Position numbers and translations under genes: made by a program. Positions 45,575 to 56,000 of a stretch of DNA of 64,000 bases are shown piece after piece. Origin of the DNA: Flectonema sp. DT1601 (taxonomy: Eukaryota > Euglenozoa > Diplonemea > Diplonemida > Diplonemidae); assembly GCA_964019425.1 (NCBI GenBank), contig OZ025838.1, positions 634,501-698,500 on the forward strand, read 5' to 3'. Below the pieces are notes generated by a model that ran no database searches, had not been told where the DNA came from, and was given only the letters and a program-made list of their open reading frames with translations. Position 1 is the stretch's first letter. Every line of letters begins with the position of its first letter.

Positions 45575-47113
45575 ATGGCAGTTAACCGTGATGCTATCCT
45601 TAAGGCTCAGTGTCTTGAAGACTGTTTCATGCCTGAGTTGGGTAATGTTAAAAAGGGAAAGGTCAGAGATATCTACTTCAAGGATGACAACGTTGTAATG
45701 GTTGCCACTGACAGAGTGTCAGCCTTTGATCAACACATCCCAAACTTGATCCCTTACAAGGGAATGTTGTTGAACAAGATCGCAAAGTACGCTTTCGACA
45801 GCACTGAGAGCATCATTCCAAACGCACTCGTTACATCCCCAGATCCAAACGTTGTCGTACAGAAGAAGGTTGAGAACCTTCAAATCGAATGTATTGTGAG
45901 AGGTTACATGTGGGGATCAATGGCCGCAGCTTACGAGAAGGGCGCTAGAGACTTCTGCGGTTTGAAACTTCAGGACGGTCTCCTCAGATACCAAAAGTTA
46001 GACGAGCCGCTCTTTACTCCAACAACAAAGGGAGACGTTGACGAGCCAATGACCTTCAAGGAAGTTGAGGACAAGCTCGGTGCTGACATGGCAGCACGTG
46101 TGAGAAAGCTTTCCTTCGAACTGTACGCCAAGGGATGTGAGGTCGCTGCCAAGGCTAACCCACCGCTCATGTTCATCGATACCAAATATGAGTTTGGATT
46201 GGACAAGGATGGAAACTTGTTGTTGATTGATGAGGTAAACACTCCAGACTCCTCGAGAATGTGCGACGTGTCTGAATGGGAGGCGAAGTTCCCAAAGATT
46301 CAGGAGGCTGCTAAGGCCAGCGGAAAGAATGTAACTGAGGTACTTAAGGCAGACGGTAGCCTTAAGGTTAAGGAGTACTCAAAGCAGTACGTCAGAGACA
46401 TCCTTATCGAGAACGGATACTCTGAGGGAAAGCCTGTTCCAAAGTTGGCTGATGAACAGGTCATCGAATGTACTTCCAGATACATTCAAATCTACGAGAG
46501 ACTCACTGGCCAGAAGTTTGACTACCCAGAGTTCACAACTTCAGCTAAGCAGAGACTTTTCAACAGTATGAAGGCGAGTGGAATTATCAAGGGTTACTGC
46601 GCCATGATTTTCGCTGGTAGCAACAGCGACTTGGGTCACATGCAGAAATTGTCTGACGCTTTGGATGTTTACGGCATTCCAAGCAAGAAGAGAATCTGTT
46701 CTGCCCACAAGCAGGCGGGACAGTTGGAAAACGAAGTCGCAATGTACAATACAAGTGTTGAGCCTATCTGCATTATTGGATGTGCTGGAGGTACTGATGC
46801 TCTCTCTGGAACTGCATCATTCTCTTCATTGTTCCCTGTCATCTCATGCCCACCTGATGGCAAGAACGACAGTTGCATCAACAACGTATGTTTATCTGTG
46901 TTTTATATTGTTTCTAATAATTCTCTACAGCAGTATTGATAATAAAAACAGCCACCGGGATCGAGCAACTCCTACATCTACCGTCCGGCCAACGTTGCCA
47001 AGCACGTTGCGCAGATCTTTAGCATTCACGACCCAGCTATCGGTGAGCTTTTGATTGCAAGCAACGAGAAGAAGGTTGCTGACTTGAAGAAGGCTGATGC
47101 CGAACTCTGGTAA
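45575..47113 (+). CDS. Fused SAICAR synthetase (PurC) and AIR carboxylase (PurE)
   Basis: Two exons (45575-46885, 46952-47113) give 490 residues. Residues 1-330 are a SAICAR synthetase of the fungal/bacterial long type: GKVRDIY, DRVSAFD, YKGMLLNKIA, VRGYMWGS and DEVNTPDSSRM. Residues about 345-490 are a PurE-type AIR carboxylase: FAGSNSD, SAHKQAG and a Cys-Pro-Pro segment (ISCPPDGKNDSC) followed by PPGSSNSY, which resembles the class II (CO2-using) form. These are adjacent steps of de novo IMP synthesis. Animals also fuse the two, so this is either shared or convergent. Codons strongly favour aag and ttc over neighbours, suggesting high expression. The intron lies in the PurE part and ends in AAACAG. 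Confidence 0.9.
46886..46951 (+). other. Intron of PurC-PurE (66 nt)
   Basis: Donor GTATGT, acceptor AAAACAG. Splicing joins SCINN to PPGSSNSY. An earlier AG (ctacag, near 46,930) is skipped because using it would run into a stop. Confidence 0.9.
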
Positions 47114-47315
47114 GAAGTTACTTCATTTTATTGTTATTGTTCTTCCGTGTTTCCGTTTTACCTCCCTCAGTGTTACCGCCAGAATTGGTGCCATCTCATA
47201 CAGACAACCGGCTACCATATTGAGATTCAAATAAGAAAAGGAAAAGAAAGAAGAAAGTACAATAGTGAATAAAAAATAGTTTATCGAAAAGAAGGTGGTC
47301 AGCAGCCATTGTGAT

Positions 47316-47373
47316 GTCTTATGTGGGGATCGAACCCTTTTCGAGATATTTGCATTAGACAGCCAGCTGCCTC
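47316..47373 (-). other. Possible tRNA-derived remnant
   Basis: On the - strand the sequence has a D-arm-like cagctggctg and then gggttcgatccccac followed by ataagac, like a T arm and 3' acceptor strand. The T stem keeps only three pairs, no 5' acceptor strand pairs with ataagac, and no anticodon stem forms, so this is not a working tRNA. It may be a degraded gene or part of a tRNA-derived SINE. Confidence 0.25.
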
Positions 47374-47642
47374 TTTTTTCTCATTTTTTTATCTTATCAT
47401 TCATATTTTTTTTCCGACTTTTTTATCCCCACCTTTTTTTATGCTTTGATCATTTCATAGGTTTTTTTTTTTTTTTCCCTTCTTCTTCTTTTTTTTTCTT
47501 CTTTCTTTCATTTTCTTGTCAGATTCTTGTCCATCGTACTATGAACACATTGTTGCTCTTCAAAAATAGTAACAATAATCCAATCGATGACGAAGCGTAA
47601 ACGCTGCTAAGAGGATCAATCTTGCTGTTGTTGTGTAAATTT

Positions 47643-47665
47643 TTTTTGAGTTATTTCATTTACAG
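47643..47665 (+). promoter_or_regulatory. Putative trans-splice acceptor before the WD40 gene
   Basis: A T-rich tract and the text ttatttcatttacag end in AG at 47,664-47,665, 40 nt before the ATG at 47,706. Confidence 0.5.
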
Positions 47666-47705
47666 GCTTAGTGTGTGTCAAAAATAGTACAAACTAAAGA
47701 CAACA

Positions 47706-49910
47706 ATGGATGTAGTCCTTGATCAACAATACACCATGGAACATAAACAACCGAAGTTAAATGGGGGAAAGATTAGTAAAAGAGCTTTGGAAGCACTTCC
47801 GAATTACACTTGTCATTGTCATGTTCCAGCTTTAGAAGTGCTCGTGGCAGGGAGGCAGAATGGTGACATAGTCCAATGGGATATTGAAAGAGGTAAACCT
47901 GGTACTCATAGAAAACAAAAGCTACTTGGTAGTCACAGTGGATCAGTTACATGTTTACTTCATCACCCTGAGTATGAGAGATTCTTAATAACAGGTTCTT
48001 CTGATGCAACTATACGAGTTTGGGATATTTACGGCAACGGCATAGAAGGAAACAGATGCATTCAAACTATTAGTGCTCACACTGCGACAGTAACAGCTTT
48101 AGCAGCTCATTGTGATGTTTTATTATCATGTAGTTGTGATAAGACTATGAAAGTATGGAAAGCTGATGAAGGGAGATCAGCATTGAAGTATCCGTGGTTT
48201 GTTGTTAAACAACTTTTTGTATTTGACTATTGGACAACATGTGTTTGGAGCTTTCCAAGTAAAATAGCTGAAGACACAATGGGTGAAGTATATGTTGGTG
48301 ATAGTGGAGGAGGGTTGACTATGCTTAGATCTGTAGCTATTCATCAATTAGATTCTGAGAAAGTTTTGGTTGATGAATTAGAATTAGTCAGACCTCACAT
48401 CAGATCATTTCGCAATCTTGGTATCACAGCTATACTTCCAGTACCGACATTGAATGTTGTCTTGACTTGTTCATTTGATGATTGTGTTCGACTCTCTGAC
48501 ATTAGTACATTAGAAACTCTCATCAACCTCAACAACAAACAAAATCCTGGAAGTCGATACGTTTCAATGGTTTGGTCATCTCAACAAGAAGAACTAATCC
48601 TCGCAGATTCTGAAGGTGATTTAGTCGTTTGGAATAGCCGAGCGGATAAATTTGTCTGTTCTACAAAAGCTGGTCATAAAGTATCAATGATCAGCCTTAC
48701 AGAAGTTGGTTGGAAACATGTCATTATTGTCAGTACTATGGAAGCAGTGAAATTCTTTACAATAAAAAGAACACTTCCGTACAAAAGACACCCTGGCCAC
48801 ACACAACGAGTACTCGGAATGCACATATTCACAAATCCTGATACCGAAAAAGATCCCTTCGGTGAAGACATGTCAATGATATCAGCGTCAGTTGATAACA
48901 CAATTAGAAGTTGGTCGGTAGTACAGTCGCTGCAATGCACAAAAACAATGTTCGAAAAATACAGTGAAATATCAGCTTTTTTATACCTACCAGAAGAACG
49001 AGTTATTGTTACTGGACATGAGAATGGAAGTTTGAAGATGTGGAGTATGCAATTAGATAAGACGTGGAGAGTTGCAGGTCACACAAATACGATTAGCTCT
49101 ATAGCTTACGCTACTCACCGATACACACCAAGTGGTATTGAGGAGTCTCCTCATGTTGTTTCTGCCTCATACGATGGTCATTTAGCAATTTGGGAAACAA
49201 AACGCGACACTCAAGTCCAACCTCGATGTGACCTCCGTTTCCCTGTTTGTCGCGATGAATTATTATGCGTCTTATATAGTAAGCTACATCAAGTGTACAT
49301 CACTGCTGGTAACGCTGGTGAAATCACTTGTTGGTGCCTTAAAAATGTCCGAAAACCTACTAAAAAGGGAAGCATGTGCGCCGCTCGAGACCACGACTCT
49401 GCCGTTACCGCTCTAACACTAGACGGGAATTACTTATTTTCAGGTGGTGAGGATGAGACCATAAGAATGTGGGACCTCCACAACTACGAGTTACTAAAAG
49501 TTATAAAAGATGAGGGTGAGATTAATGATCTTTTTATCATTCCTTCGACTGGAAACTTATTATCATGCACGAGATCAGGAGGAGTCAAAATGTGGTCTCA
49601 ACAAAGAGGAAAGAAAATAGCGTCGTTCGACAGTCCTGTTCACGAGGAACTCCGTTGCCTTGCGTACTGCAGATCACTTGATGAAGTGTTTGTTGGTACG
49701 GAGGATGGAGGGATTCTGAGGATTACTTTTATTCCGAATGAAGGAGCGGATCAAGAATCTGAGCAGGAATCTCGTGTTGAACTTTTAAAACAGACTGAGC
49801 AGCACATACCTCCTCCTCAAGACTTCAATGAGATTGGGTTCTTCAACTCTCCGAAGTCAATCCCAGAAGATGACATTCCTTTTGATACACTTCAACCTTG
49901 TAATGATTAG
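47706..49910 (+). CDS. WD40-repeat protein with two predicted propellers
   Basis: A 734-residue single-exon protein. I count 14 WD40-type units, for example TGSSDATIRVWDI, SCSCDKTMKVW, SASVDNTIRSWSV, TGHENGSLKMWSM, SASYDGHLAIWE and SGGEDETIRMWDL, enough for two seven-bladed propellers. There is no signal peptide, membrane segment or additional domain. A 50-residue acidic tail has proline patches. Two-propeller WD40 proteins are common in cilia and in RNA-processing complexes, but no motif decides which. The scaffold role is known for the fold; the specific partner is unknown. Confidence 0.85.
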   Translation: MDVVLDQQYTMEHKQPKLNGGKISKRALEALPNYTCHCHVPALEVLVAGRQNGDIVQWDIERGKPGTHRKQKLLGSHSGSVTCLLHHPEYERFLITGSSDATIRVWDIYGNGIEGNRCIQTISAHTATVTALAAHCDVLLSCSCDKTMKVWKADEGRSALKYPWFVVKQLFVFDYWTTCVWSFPSKIAEDTMGEVYVGDSGGGLTMLRSVAIHQLDSEKVLVDELELVRPHIRSFRNLGITAILPVPTLNVVLTCSFDDCVRLSDISTLETLINLNNKQNPGSRYVSMVWSSQQEELILADSEGDLVVWNSRADKFVCSTKAGHKVSMISLTEVGWKHVIIVSTMEAVKFFTIKRTLPYKRHPGHTQRVLGMHIFTNPDTEKDPFGEDMSMISASVDNTIRSWSVVQSLQCTKTMFEKYSEISAFLYLPEERVIVTGHENGSLKMWSMQLDKTWRVAGHTNTISSIAYATHRYTPSGIEESPHVVSASYDGHLAIWETKRDTQVQPRCDLRFPVCRDELLCVLYSKLHQVYITAGNAGEITCWCLKNVRKPTKKGSMCAARDHDSAVTALTLDGNYLFSGGEDETIRMWDLHNYELLKVIKDEGEINDLFIIPSTGNLLSCTRSGGVKMWSQQRGKKIASFDSPVHEELRCLAYCRSLDEVFVGTEDGGILRITFIPNEGADQESEQESRVELLKQTEQHIPPPQDFNEIGFFNSPKSIPEDDIPFDTLQPCND

Positions 49911-50245
49911 ATCTGTTTCTTCTTAAGGCAATCACAATCATCTAATCAGTTCCTGAGAAGGATCATTTACTATTTACACATAATGTAGGTTTTTGTATTT
50001 TGGTTTTTTTTTTTTAATTTTCTTTCTTACTTTTACACATCCGCACAATCTGTTTAATGTTAGCTATTCGTTACTTTTATCAGCTTCTGTTAGTTTATTT
50101 ATTTATTTATTTTTTTTTGTATGTTGGTTTTTTTTTTATTTTTTTTCCCCCATGTTTTGCCAGACTGACACTATTAATGTAGTTATAATTAATGAAGTAT
50201 CTGTTTTTTGTGTGTTTATTGGTATTCTCAATTCTCCTTTTACAG
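49911..50245. other. Intergenic stretch with T runs
   Basis: 3' UTR of the WD40 gene followed by T-rich sequence leading into a pyrimidine tract and AG that directly abuts the next start codon. No gene. Confidence 0.5.
50226..50245 (+). promoter_or_regulatory. Putative trans-splice acceptor abutting a start codon
   Basis: The text ctcaattctccttttacag is followed immediately by ATG at 50,246, so a transcript spliced here would have a leader consisting only of the spliced leader. Confidence 0.5.
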
Positions 50246-50935
50246 ATGTCTAACGTTGAGGAATCTGAATCACCATTCGTGATATCTGAATGTACCTGGT
50301 CTTCTCTCGATGATAATCTACAACGATTCCTTGTCGCTGCTGGCGAGTGGGCCAGTCCTGGACCTGAACGCTCAGCTGGTTGGCGTCATAATCGACCAAA
50401 TCCAAACACAGATGTAAAAATAAAAAAAGAAATTCCGAAATTAAAAAGTCTCGTGTTGCTATTTAACTGTGCGAAGTGGAAGGTTGAAAACGGACTAACA
50501 AGATGCAAGTTTAAGGGAATGAACTACCTGAAACACCCGACAACGGATGCAGCTACAGCCGATGAACTGGAATCACTCACTCCAGCTCCTCCCCTTCCGC
50601 GATGGAATGTTGAGAACAGTCGGCTGTTTACTCAGCGCGCAGATGAGATGAAGTCTGCTACCGAAAACGACTGGTCAAGAATAACTAAAATAGATCGCGA
50701 GGCTAATCGTGAACTTGAAATACAACAACAGCAGGAGGCGAAAGAAGCCGAAAGATTTGCTGAAAAGCAAACAATCGCAAAAGAAGCAGCTGAAAAGCGT
50801 CGTGCGGAGCGCATGCTCAGACTCGCGCAAATAAGAGAACGGGAACGCGCAGTTAACGAAAGCCTGCGATACCCCAGCGACCAGCTGATGTTGACACCAA
50901 CTCCTCCAACTGAAGGAAAGCAAATTATTAGCTAA
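50246..50935 (+). CDS. Coiled-coil protein of unknown function, 229 residues
   Basis: Starts MSNVEESESPFVISE. The N-terminal half contains two Trp-centred segments (CTWSSLDDNL, GEWASPGPER). The C-terminal half is a charged Glu/Lys/Arg/Gln helix (about 150-215, EKQTIAKEAAEKRRAER) that should be a coiled coil, ending in TPTPPTEG. An in-frame ATG at 50,192 would add a hydrophobic segment resembling a signal peptide, but that stretch is the pyrimidine tract and acceptor in translation, so I start at 50,246. No family is recognised. Confidence 0.7.
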   Translation: MSNVEESESPFVISECTWSSLDDNLQRFLVAAGEWASPGPERSAGWRHNRPNPNTDVKIKKEIPKLKSLVLLFNCAKWKVENGLTRCKFKGMNYLKHPTTDAATADELESLTPAPPLPRWNVENSRLFTQRADEMKSATENDWSRITKIDREANRELEIQQQQEAKEAERFAEKQTIAKEAAEKRRAERMLRLAQIRERERAVNESLRYPSDQLMLTPTPPTEGKQIIS

Positions 50936-51120
50936 TTCATTCGATCATCTTTATTGTTGGTTGAGTTCGAGTCGAATATGCATTTTAGTTTTTTATTATG
51001 ATTCGTGTTTCCACACGTCTTTAATATGTGTTTCGATTTCGTTAAGTTCGGTTCTGTGTAGTCCCATAGATGACAGTACTTGTCTACTGTACTTTGGGAT
51101 AAATGCTATATAAAAGTATA

Positions 51121-51148
51121 GCTCTCTATTTGTATTTATCTCAACCAG
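51121..51148 (+). promoter_or_regulatory. Putative trans-splice acceptor before the Pro-rich gene
   Basis: Pyrimidine-rich text and ttatctcaaccag end in AG at 51,147-51,148, nine nt before the ATG at 51,158. An overlapping out-of-frame ATG lies at 51,152. Confidence 0.45.
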
Positions 51149-51157
51149 TTCTATGAT

Positions 51158-52642
51158 ATGCATGGAGTGGTGACTCCGTATGTTGGAATTGGAGATGTCG
51201 GAGGTGGTTATGATGAAGTTGGTCGGATTGAGGACTCTCTGAAGTTGTTGGAATTAGAAAGGACTCGACTATCCGATTCATTAGTTAAAGCAAAGGCGTC
51301 GCAAGCTTCTCGTATGAGTTTTTATGTTCCGGCACCTGCTGTTGCTCCTGTTGTAGGGTTACCAGCTGCAACACCACAGTTACACTCGGTATTTCCAGGT
51401 ACTTGGATTCCCCCTCCTGCAGAAGTAGTACCACCACCACTTCCTGTTGATATGAATACTTTATCAAGACATTTCCCTACTAATCCTATTCAACTTTCTC
51501 ATGACACTGGTGGAATGTTTAGAGATTCTGAACTGCCTCCCACACCAACTGCTACTCGACGACCTGCCATATCACCAACTCGACGACAGATAGTGACCCC
51601 ACGAGTCGCACGTCCTCCAGTCAGTCAGCTTCCATTTGATAACGTCGTTACAGTTGAGGGAAGTAGAGGGGACGCTGATGTGTCAATCTTTCAAAACCCA
51701 ACTACTCTATCATATCCAGCACTTCCTGTAGTGAAACCAGTTGTTACTCTGAGTGATATTAACAGAGAGAGAATTGTTTCATCCCACATGGTGTACAACA
51801 CTCCTGAAATACAGCGGAGTAGGGATGCCCGCGATGCTCGTGTTGCCTCTCGTAAAGTTGGTCAAATTGAAAAAGATTTAATTGAAGCAGAAAGTAGAGC
51901 AGTTGATGCTGCCACAAGGTTTGTAAGAAGTACTACAACTCCAGCAATGCCAACTCAATTCGTTGATTTACTGGACAGCACACCAGCAGCTGTTGGTTTG
52001 CCTGCAGGTGCTACTTCAGTTAGTATGCTTCGTAATAATGAAATACCAACTCTACCTCCATCAAACTTTGCAGGTCCGCTACATGGCGGTCGTTTGGCAT
52101 CGGCAGCACTCTCAGAATCGAGTGTTCCTTCGCATCCTCCAGCGTCTGGTAGTATTAGCCCGACTCGTGATCTACCTCCGGATAATCTGCCTCCGGGTAA
52201 TTATTCTGCTCCTACAAATTATCAGCAGTCTGCTGCTGAAATGTTTTCCCTCGGCATCAGTCCGACTCGTCGCATCTCTGGCGGTTTACCACCAGGGAAT
52301 ATAGATTTACCACCCGGGAATATGTCTCCTACTAGAAGCACAGCTGCTGGCATAACAATATCAAAAACTAATCCTCAGAGGGCAACGTCATCAGTCAATT
52401 GGAACAGACCGATTATACCACCTGCTGCTTGGACTCCAAAATGGTGGACACAGGTATGTTGTTTGTTGCGTCCTTTGTTATAATTATTACCCAGTGACCG
52501 TTTTTGATTTAACGAAAACAAATAACAGGACATTTCAAAGAAAGGTAAGGAGTATTCAAGAAAAGGATCACCTCCACCACCACCTTCTGGACCGATACCA
52601 TCGAATTTCCTCGTTGATCCCCGAGGACCAATCGTTCAGTAG
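51158..52642 (+). CDS. Proline-rich, mostly disordered protein
   Basis: Two exons (51158-52453, 52529-52642) give 469 residues. Residues 25-50 are a short helix (DSLKLLELERTRLSDSLVK), and another charged helix lies near 225-260. Otherwise it is Pro/Ser/Thr-rich with repeated SPTR motifs (ISPTRR, ISPTRD, ISPTRR, MSPTRS) and repeated LPPGN units. SPTR sites are proline-directed kinase and 14-3-3-like targets. The end is DPRGPIVQ. Function is unknown. It resembles in composition the partial gene at 61,321, which may hint at a shared role, but I see no sequence homology. Confidence 0.75.
52454..52528 (+). other. Intron of the Pro-rich gene (75 nt)
   Basis: Donor GTATGT, acceptor ATAACAG. Splicing joins KWWTQ to DISKKGK and avoids a stop in the intron. 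A tttaac about 20 nt upstream may be the branch site. Confidence 0.85.
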
Positions 52643-53078
52643 ACAAACGATAGATATATTATGAATGATGTGGTCATAAATAACGTTTTCTATGCATCTA
52701 TTATATCATTTATGACAAAAAAGAAAAAATAAAGAAAATCCAACGAGGTTCCGATCATCGACCAAAAACCAGCCGAACTTATTCTTCGCGCCGGCCTTCG
52801 ATAAGTCTCATGGGAGGGACATTTATTACCGTCTTTTAAGGCGATCTGTATTTATGTTTTGATTATTTTTTTATTAGATGAAAACTGTTGTTCATCAGCA
52901 GATAATTACGTCCGCTCTTTGTGTGCGGGAAGCAGAACCACTCAATGTGTTGATCTTCATTGATACTATTCACTTACAGGATATTATTATGTGTTCTAAA
53001 AGTAAAGACAACTCTCCGACATTTCTATCATTACCCTAATTATGTTTCTCATTAGATTTTAAAAAAATGATATACTGA
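52643..53078. other. Intergenic stretch before the nucleotidase-like gene
   Basis: No gene. It ends in a pyrimidine-rich tract with AG at 53,054-53,055. A three-codon upstream frame (ATG at 53,067) precedes the true start. Confidence 0.5.
53035..53055 (+). promoter_or_regulatory. Putative trans-splice acceptor before the nucleotidase-like gene
   Basis: The text ctaattatgtttctcattag ends in AG 23 nt before the ATG at 53,079. Confidence 0.45.
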
Positions 53079-56000
53079 ATGGGATGGCCAGACCATGATT
53101 GGACTTCGGGACTCACAAAATGCCGTCGAAAGGCCCTACTCTCGGTAATGGACGGAAGTGAACTTCGTTTTATGGTCGGAAAGAATAAAGAAATCGTCGA
53201 AGGGAAGTTGAAAGAATTACTGAAAATGTTTGGACTACAAGAGAGTGACTACAGCAGAGAAGACTTCGTTGATTTCGTTAACGAGGCTCAAATGTTAACA
53301 AACGACAGAGAGACGTGTGAGAAAATGTTAGCAGCAAAGAATTGCAGCCTTGAAGATGAGCAATCTGTTGTACAGCAATGGGACTACAGTCACTGTCATC
53401 AAAATGATGAAAGTGGGACCTACACTTTTAAAGAAACCGGTAAGAAGACAATGAACGCGATATGCAGCCTCTCAACCAGCGTTGGTACAACACTAGCTGT
53501 GCTTCTACAGCAGAATATACTTTTAGCTCCATCTCTGTTTTTAGCACATCCAAATCAAACAAAAATAGCAACTGTAAAACTCCACGACTACTTAGGTAGT
53601 GAGATATCACCAATTCAGGTTAATTTAAACCCGAAAGGATTATTCGTGTGTGGTGGTAACGCTGGATCATTATTTCCTTATTATGTATTAGAGTTGGACA
53701 CCTCAACAATAATCACAATTGAGATCATAAGTGATGAGGAAGACATTGAGAATGATGAAACTGACAGCGACTCTCTCACACCAACGCCATTATCTCTACC
53801 TGTTGACTCCGTTGTGAATCTGGACTGTTCGCCTAATGTTCTATTTAAGATTGACTCCGTTGAAGGTCGTGTTTTAACAATTTCATGTTTACATACAACT
53901 CACGGATTGGAAGATATGCCTCGTGGTTGTGGCAGTGGTATTGTTCATAGGTATGGTAGCGACCAATCGTATACAGCTGTCGCTCTTAATACCTGCAGTG
54001 CTGATGCGGCTATCAAATCGTTGACATCTCAAAAACAAAATATTTTAAAAGAAATATTCAACTATGGGCTGAATCCAATATCAAAACAAAATGACAACAT
54101 GATAGACGATGCTACCACTACAAGAATATCTGTCGTGAAACATAATTCATGTAACAATGGAAGCTACTCTAAACAAGTAACAAAATGTTTTATTTCATGT
54201 GCTTATATCAGATTGATTAAGGGAATGCATTTTATTACGAACAGCCTCACTGAGAACACGTCGTCTGATGTGCTCTCAGCTGCTGATGACTTTGGTAACA
54301 AACATTTCTTAGTGTTTGACTTGCAATGGAGGTTTATTGGATTTGGTTATTCTAAAGTACTGTCAGAGAAATCTTCTGAAAGTACATTAGTTCTGCACAT
54401 TAACTCAATCATATCCGATATGAAAAGACGTGGATACTGTGACTGTATTCGAAGGAATATAACACAAGGAGATGGTCTGCTTGATGGTAAGGGGAATTCT
54501 TCACTACCATGCGCCGCAGCTCAGTCCAATCGAAATAAAAACCCTCGTTGGCAAAAAATGACAGCAGCAGAAGCAGCAAAGAGAGAAATGGAAGCTGAGA
54601 GTCTCGTCTGGGGTGACAAAGGTTTGAATTTGAATGTACCTCAAAAGATTCCAAACCTAAACCCTGATGATGATGAAATCACTTTAAAAGTTTTCGCGAT
54701 TAACATGTTGGGATTTAATGGCGAGATAGACCTGAAGGCATCCAATAATGTCATTGTTACGATAGGAGTAGAACCAGCGGGTTACACTGTTTCAAATAAT
54801 CAAACAGTTCTTATTAGGGGAGTTGGTGTTTTTTATCATTTGACTATCTCTCCAATTCCAAAAGAAGAATTTAGACTTGTCGCTCGTGTTGAAATAAGAC
54901 ATTCTGGTACTATACGATATCCATTACTGAGGAGACATGTGACTCCAGTTTATAATGTTATGAAAAAACCGCCTCTTAAAAGTGATGTGTTGACGTGTTG
55001 TAAGGGGGTTGAAATGACCGAACTTGAAAAACAAAAATTTGACTTTCAAAAAGAATTACTACACGAACCTCATCCCCCAAGTGAGATCAACCAAAGACAG
55101 TCACTTCAGATTCCTGTAAAGAGAACGTTTTCAATAAATTATTTCAGCAACTTATGTAAACACTGTGATGGAGGACTAGCAGCTGCTAGAATGTTATCAG
55201 CAATGCATCAGCATGACACTACTCAGAATAACGGAAAGATGTCAACAGTACTATTCGGAGGTAACGGATTTGGACCAAGTCTTCAAGCCTCCATAACACG
55301 GGGAGCTAATATGATCCCGTTGATCAACAGACTTGGTACTGATGCTGCTGTACTTGGTGTCCATGATCTCGATTACGGCATACCAAGATTTGTTGACTTA
55401 ATTAGAAGATGTGAATTCCCTTGGTTAGTCAGCAACGTCATTTGCTCTGATACAAAAAAACCGATTCCAGGAACTGTCACCACATCTATATTAACAATAC
55501 CAGATATGGTTAATTTTAAAATTGGTTTAATAGGTCTCGTTGAAGAAGATTGGCTGCTGAGTTCAATTCAAACGGAAAGCCTTACTCACTTAAACCCAAC
55601 TGATGTGACTTTATCGTTGTCAAAATCACTTCGTCAATCATGTGATTTCATAATTGTTCTTTCTCACATGAAACTATCAAGTGACGTAGCACTCGCAGAA
55701 GCAACTCAAGGAGTTGTCAACCTAATTGTAAGTGGGTATTCTGTTGTTGATGGTTGTCAGAGTGTTGGTAAGATTCCGATAATAAGAAATAGCTGTCCAA
55801 ACTGTTTGTCATACACTAGAATAGAAATCGCAATGATACAGTCTGGAGATGAGCTTCCGTCATTTGAGATTGAGAGTTCACAAATAAATATCACAACAGA
55901 ATACCCAATTGATCCAGATCTCAGTGAAGTAACTTCACAAAGTGATAGACAACTTATTGGGTTACTTGATGAGGTTGTTGTTGAAACAGTTGAGGATTTC

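Larger units (their letters stand above)
47114..47705. other. 3' region of PurC-PurE and WD40 leader
   Basis: No gene is supported. It contains pyrimidine-rich text near 47,150-47,171 ending in CAG, long CT tracts at 47,380-47,520, and a possible tRNA-derived remnant on the - strand at about 47,316-47,373. Confidence 0.5.

Noticed and set aside
47110-47171. A second intron at the end of PurC-PurE (GTAAGA to CTCAG) that would extend the protein by about 20 residues
   Set aside because: Neither border matches the GTATGT/ACAG rule kept by all other introns, and the TAA at 47,111 gives a family-typical end. Not excluded without RNA.
50192-50245. Upstream in-frame start that would give the coiled-coil protein a signal-peptide-like N-terminus
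   Set aside because: The hydrophobic stretch is the translation of a T-rich tract and AG directly before the ATG at 50,246, the same arrangement as ahead of other genes.
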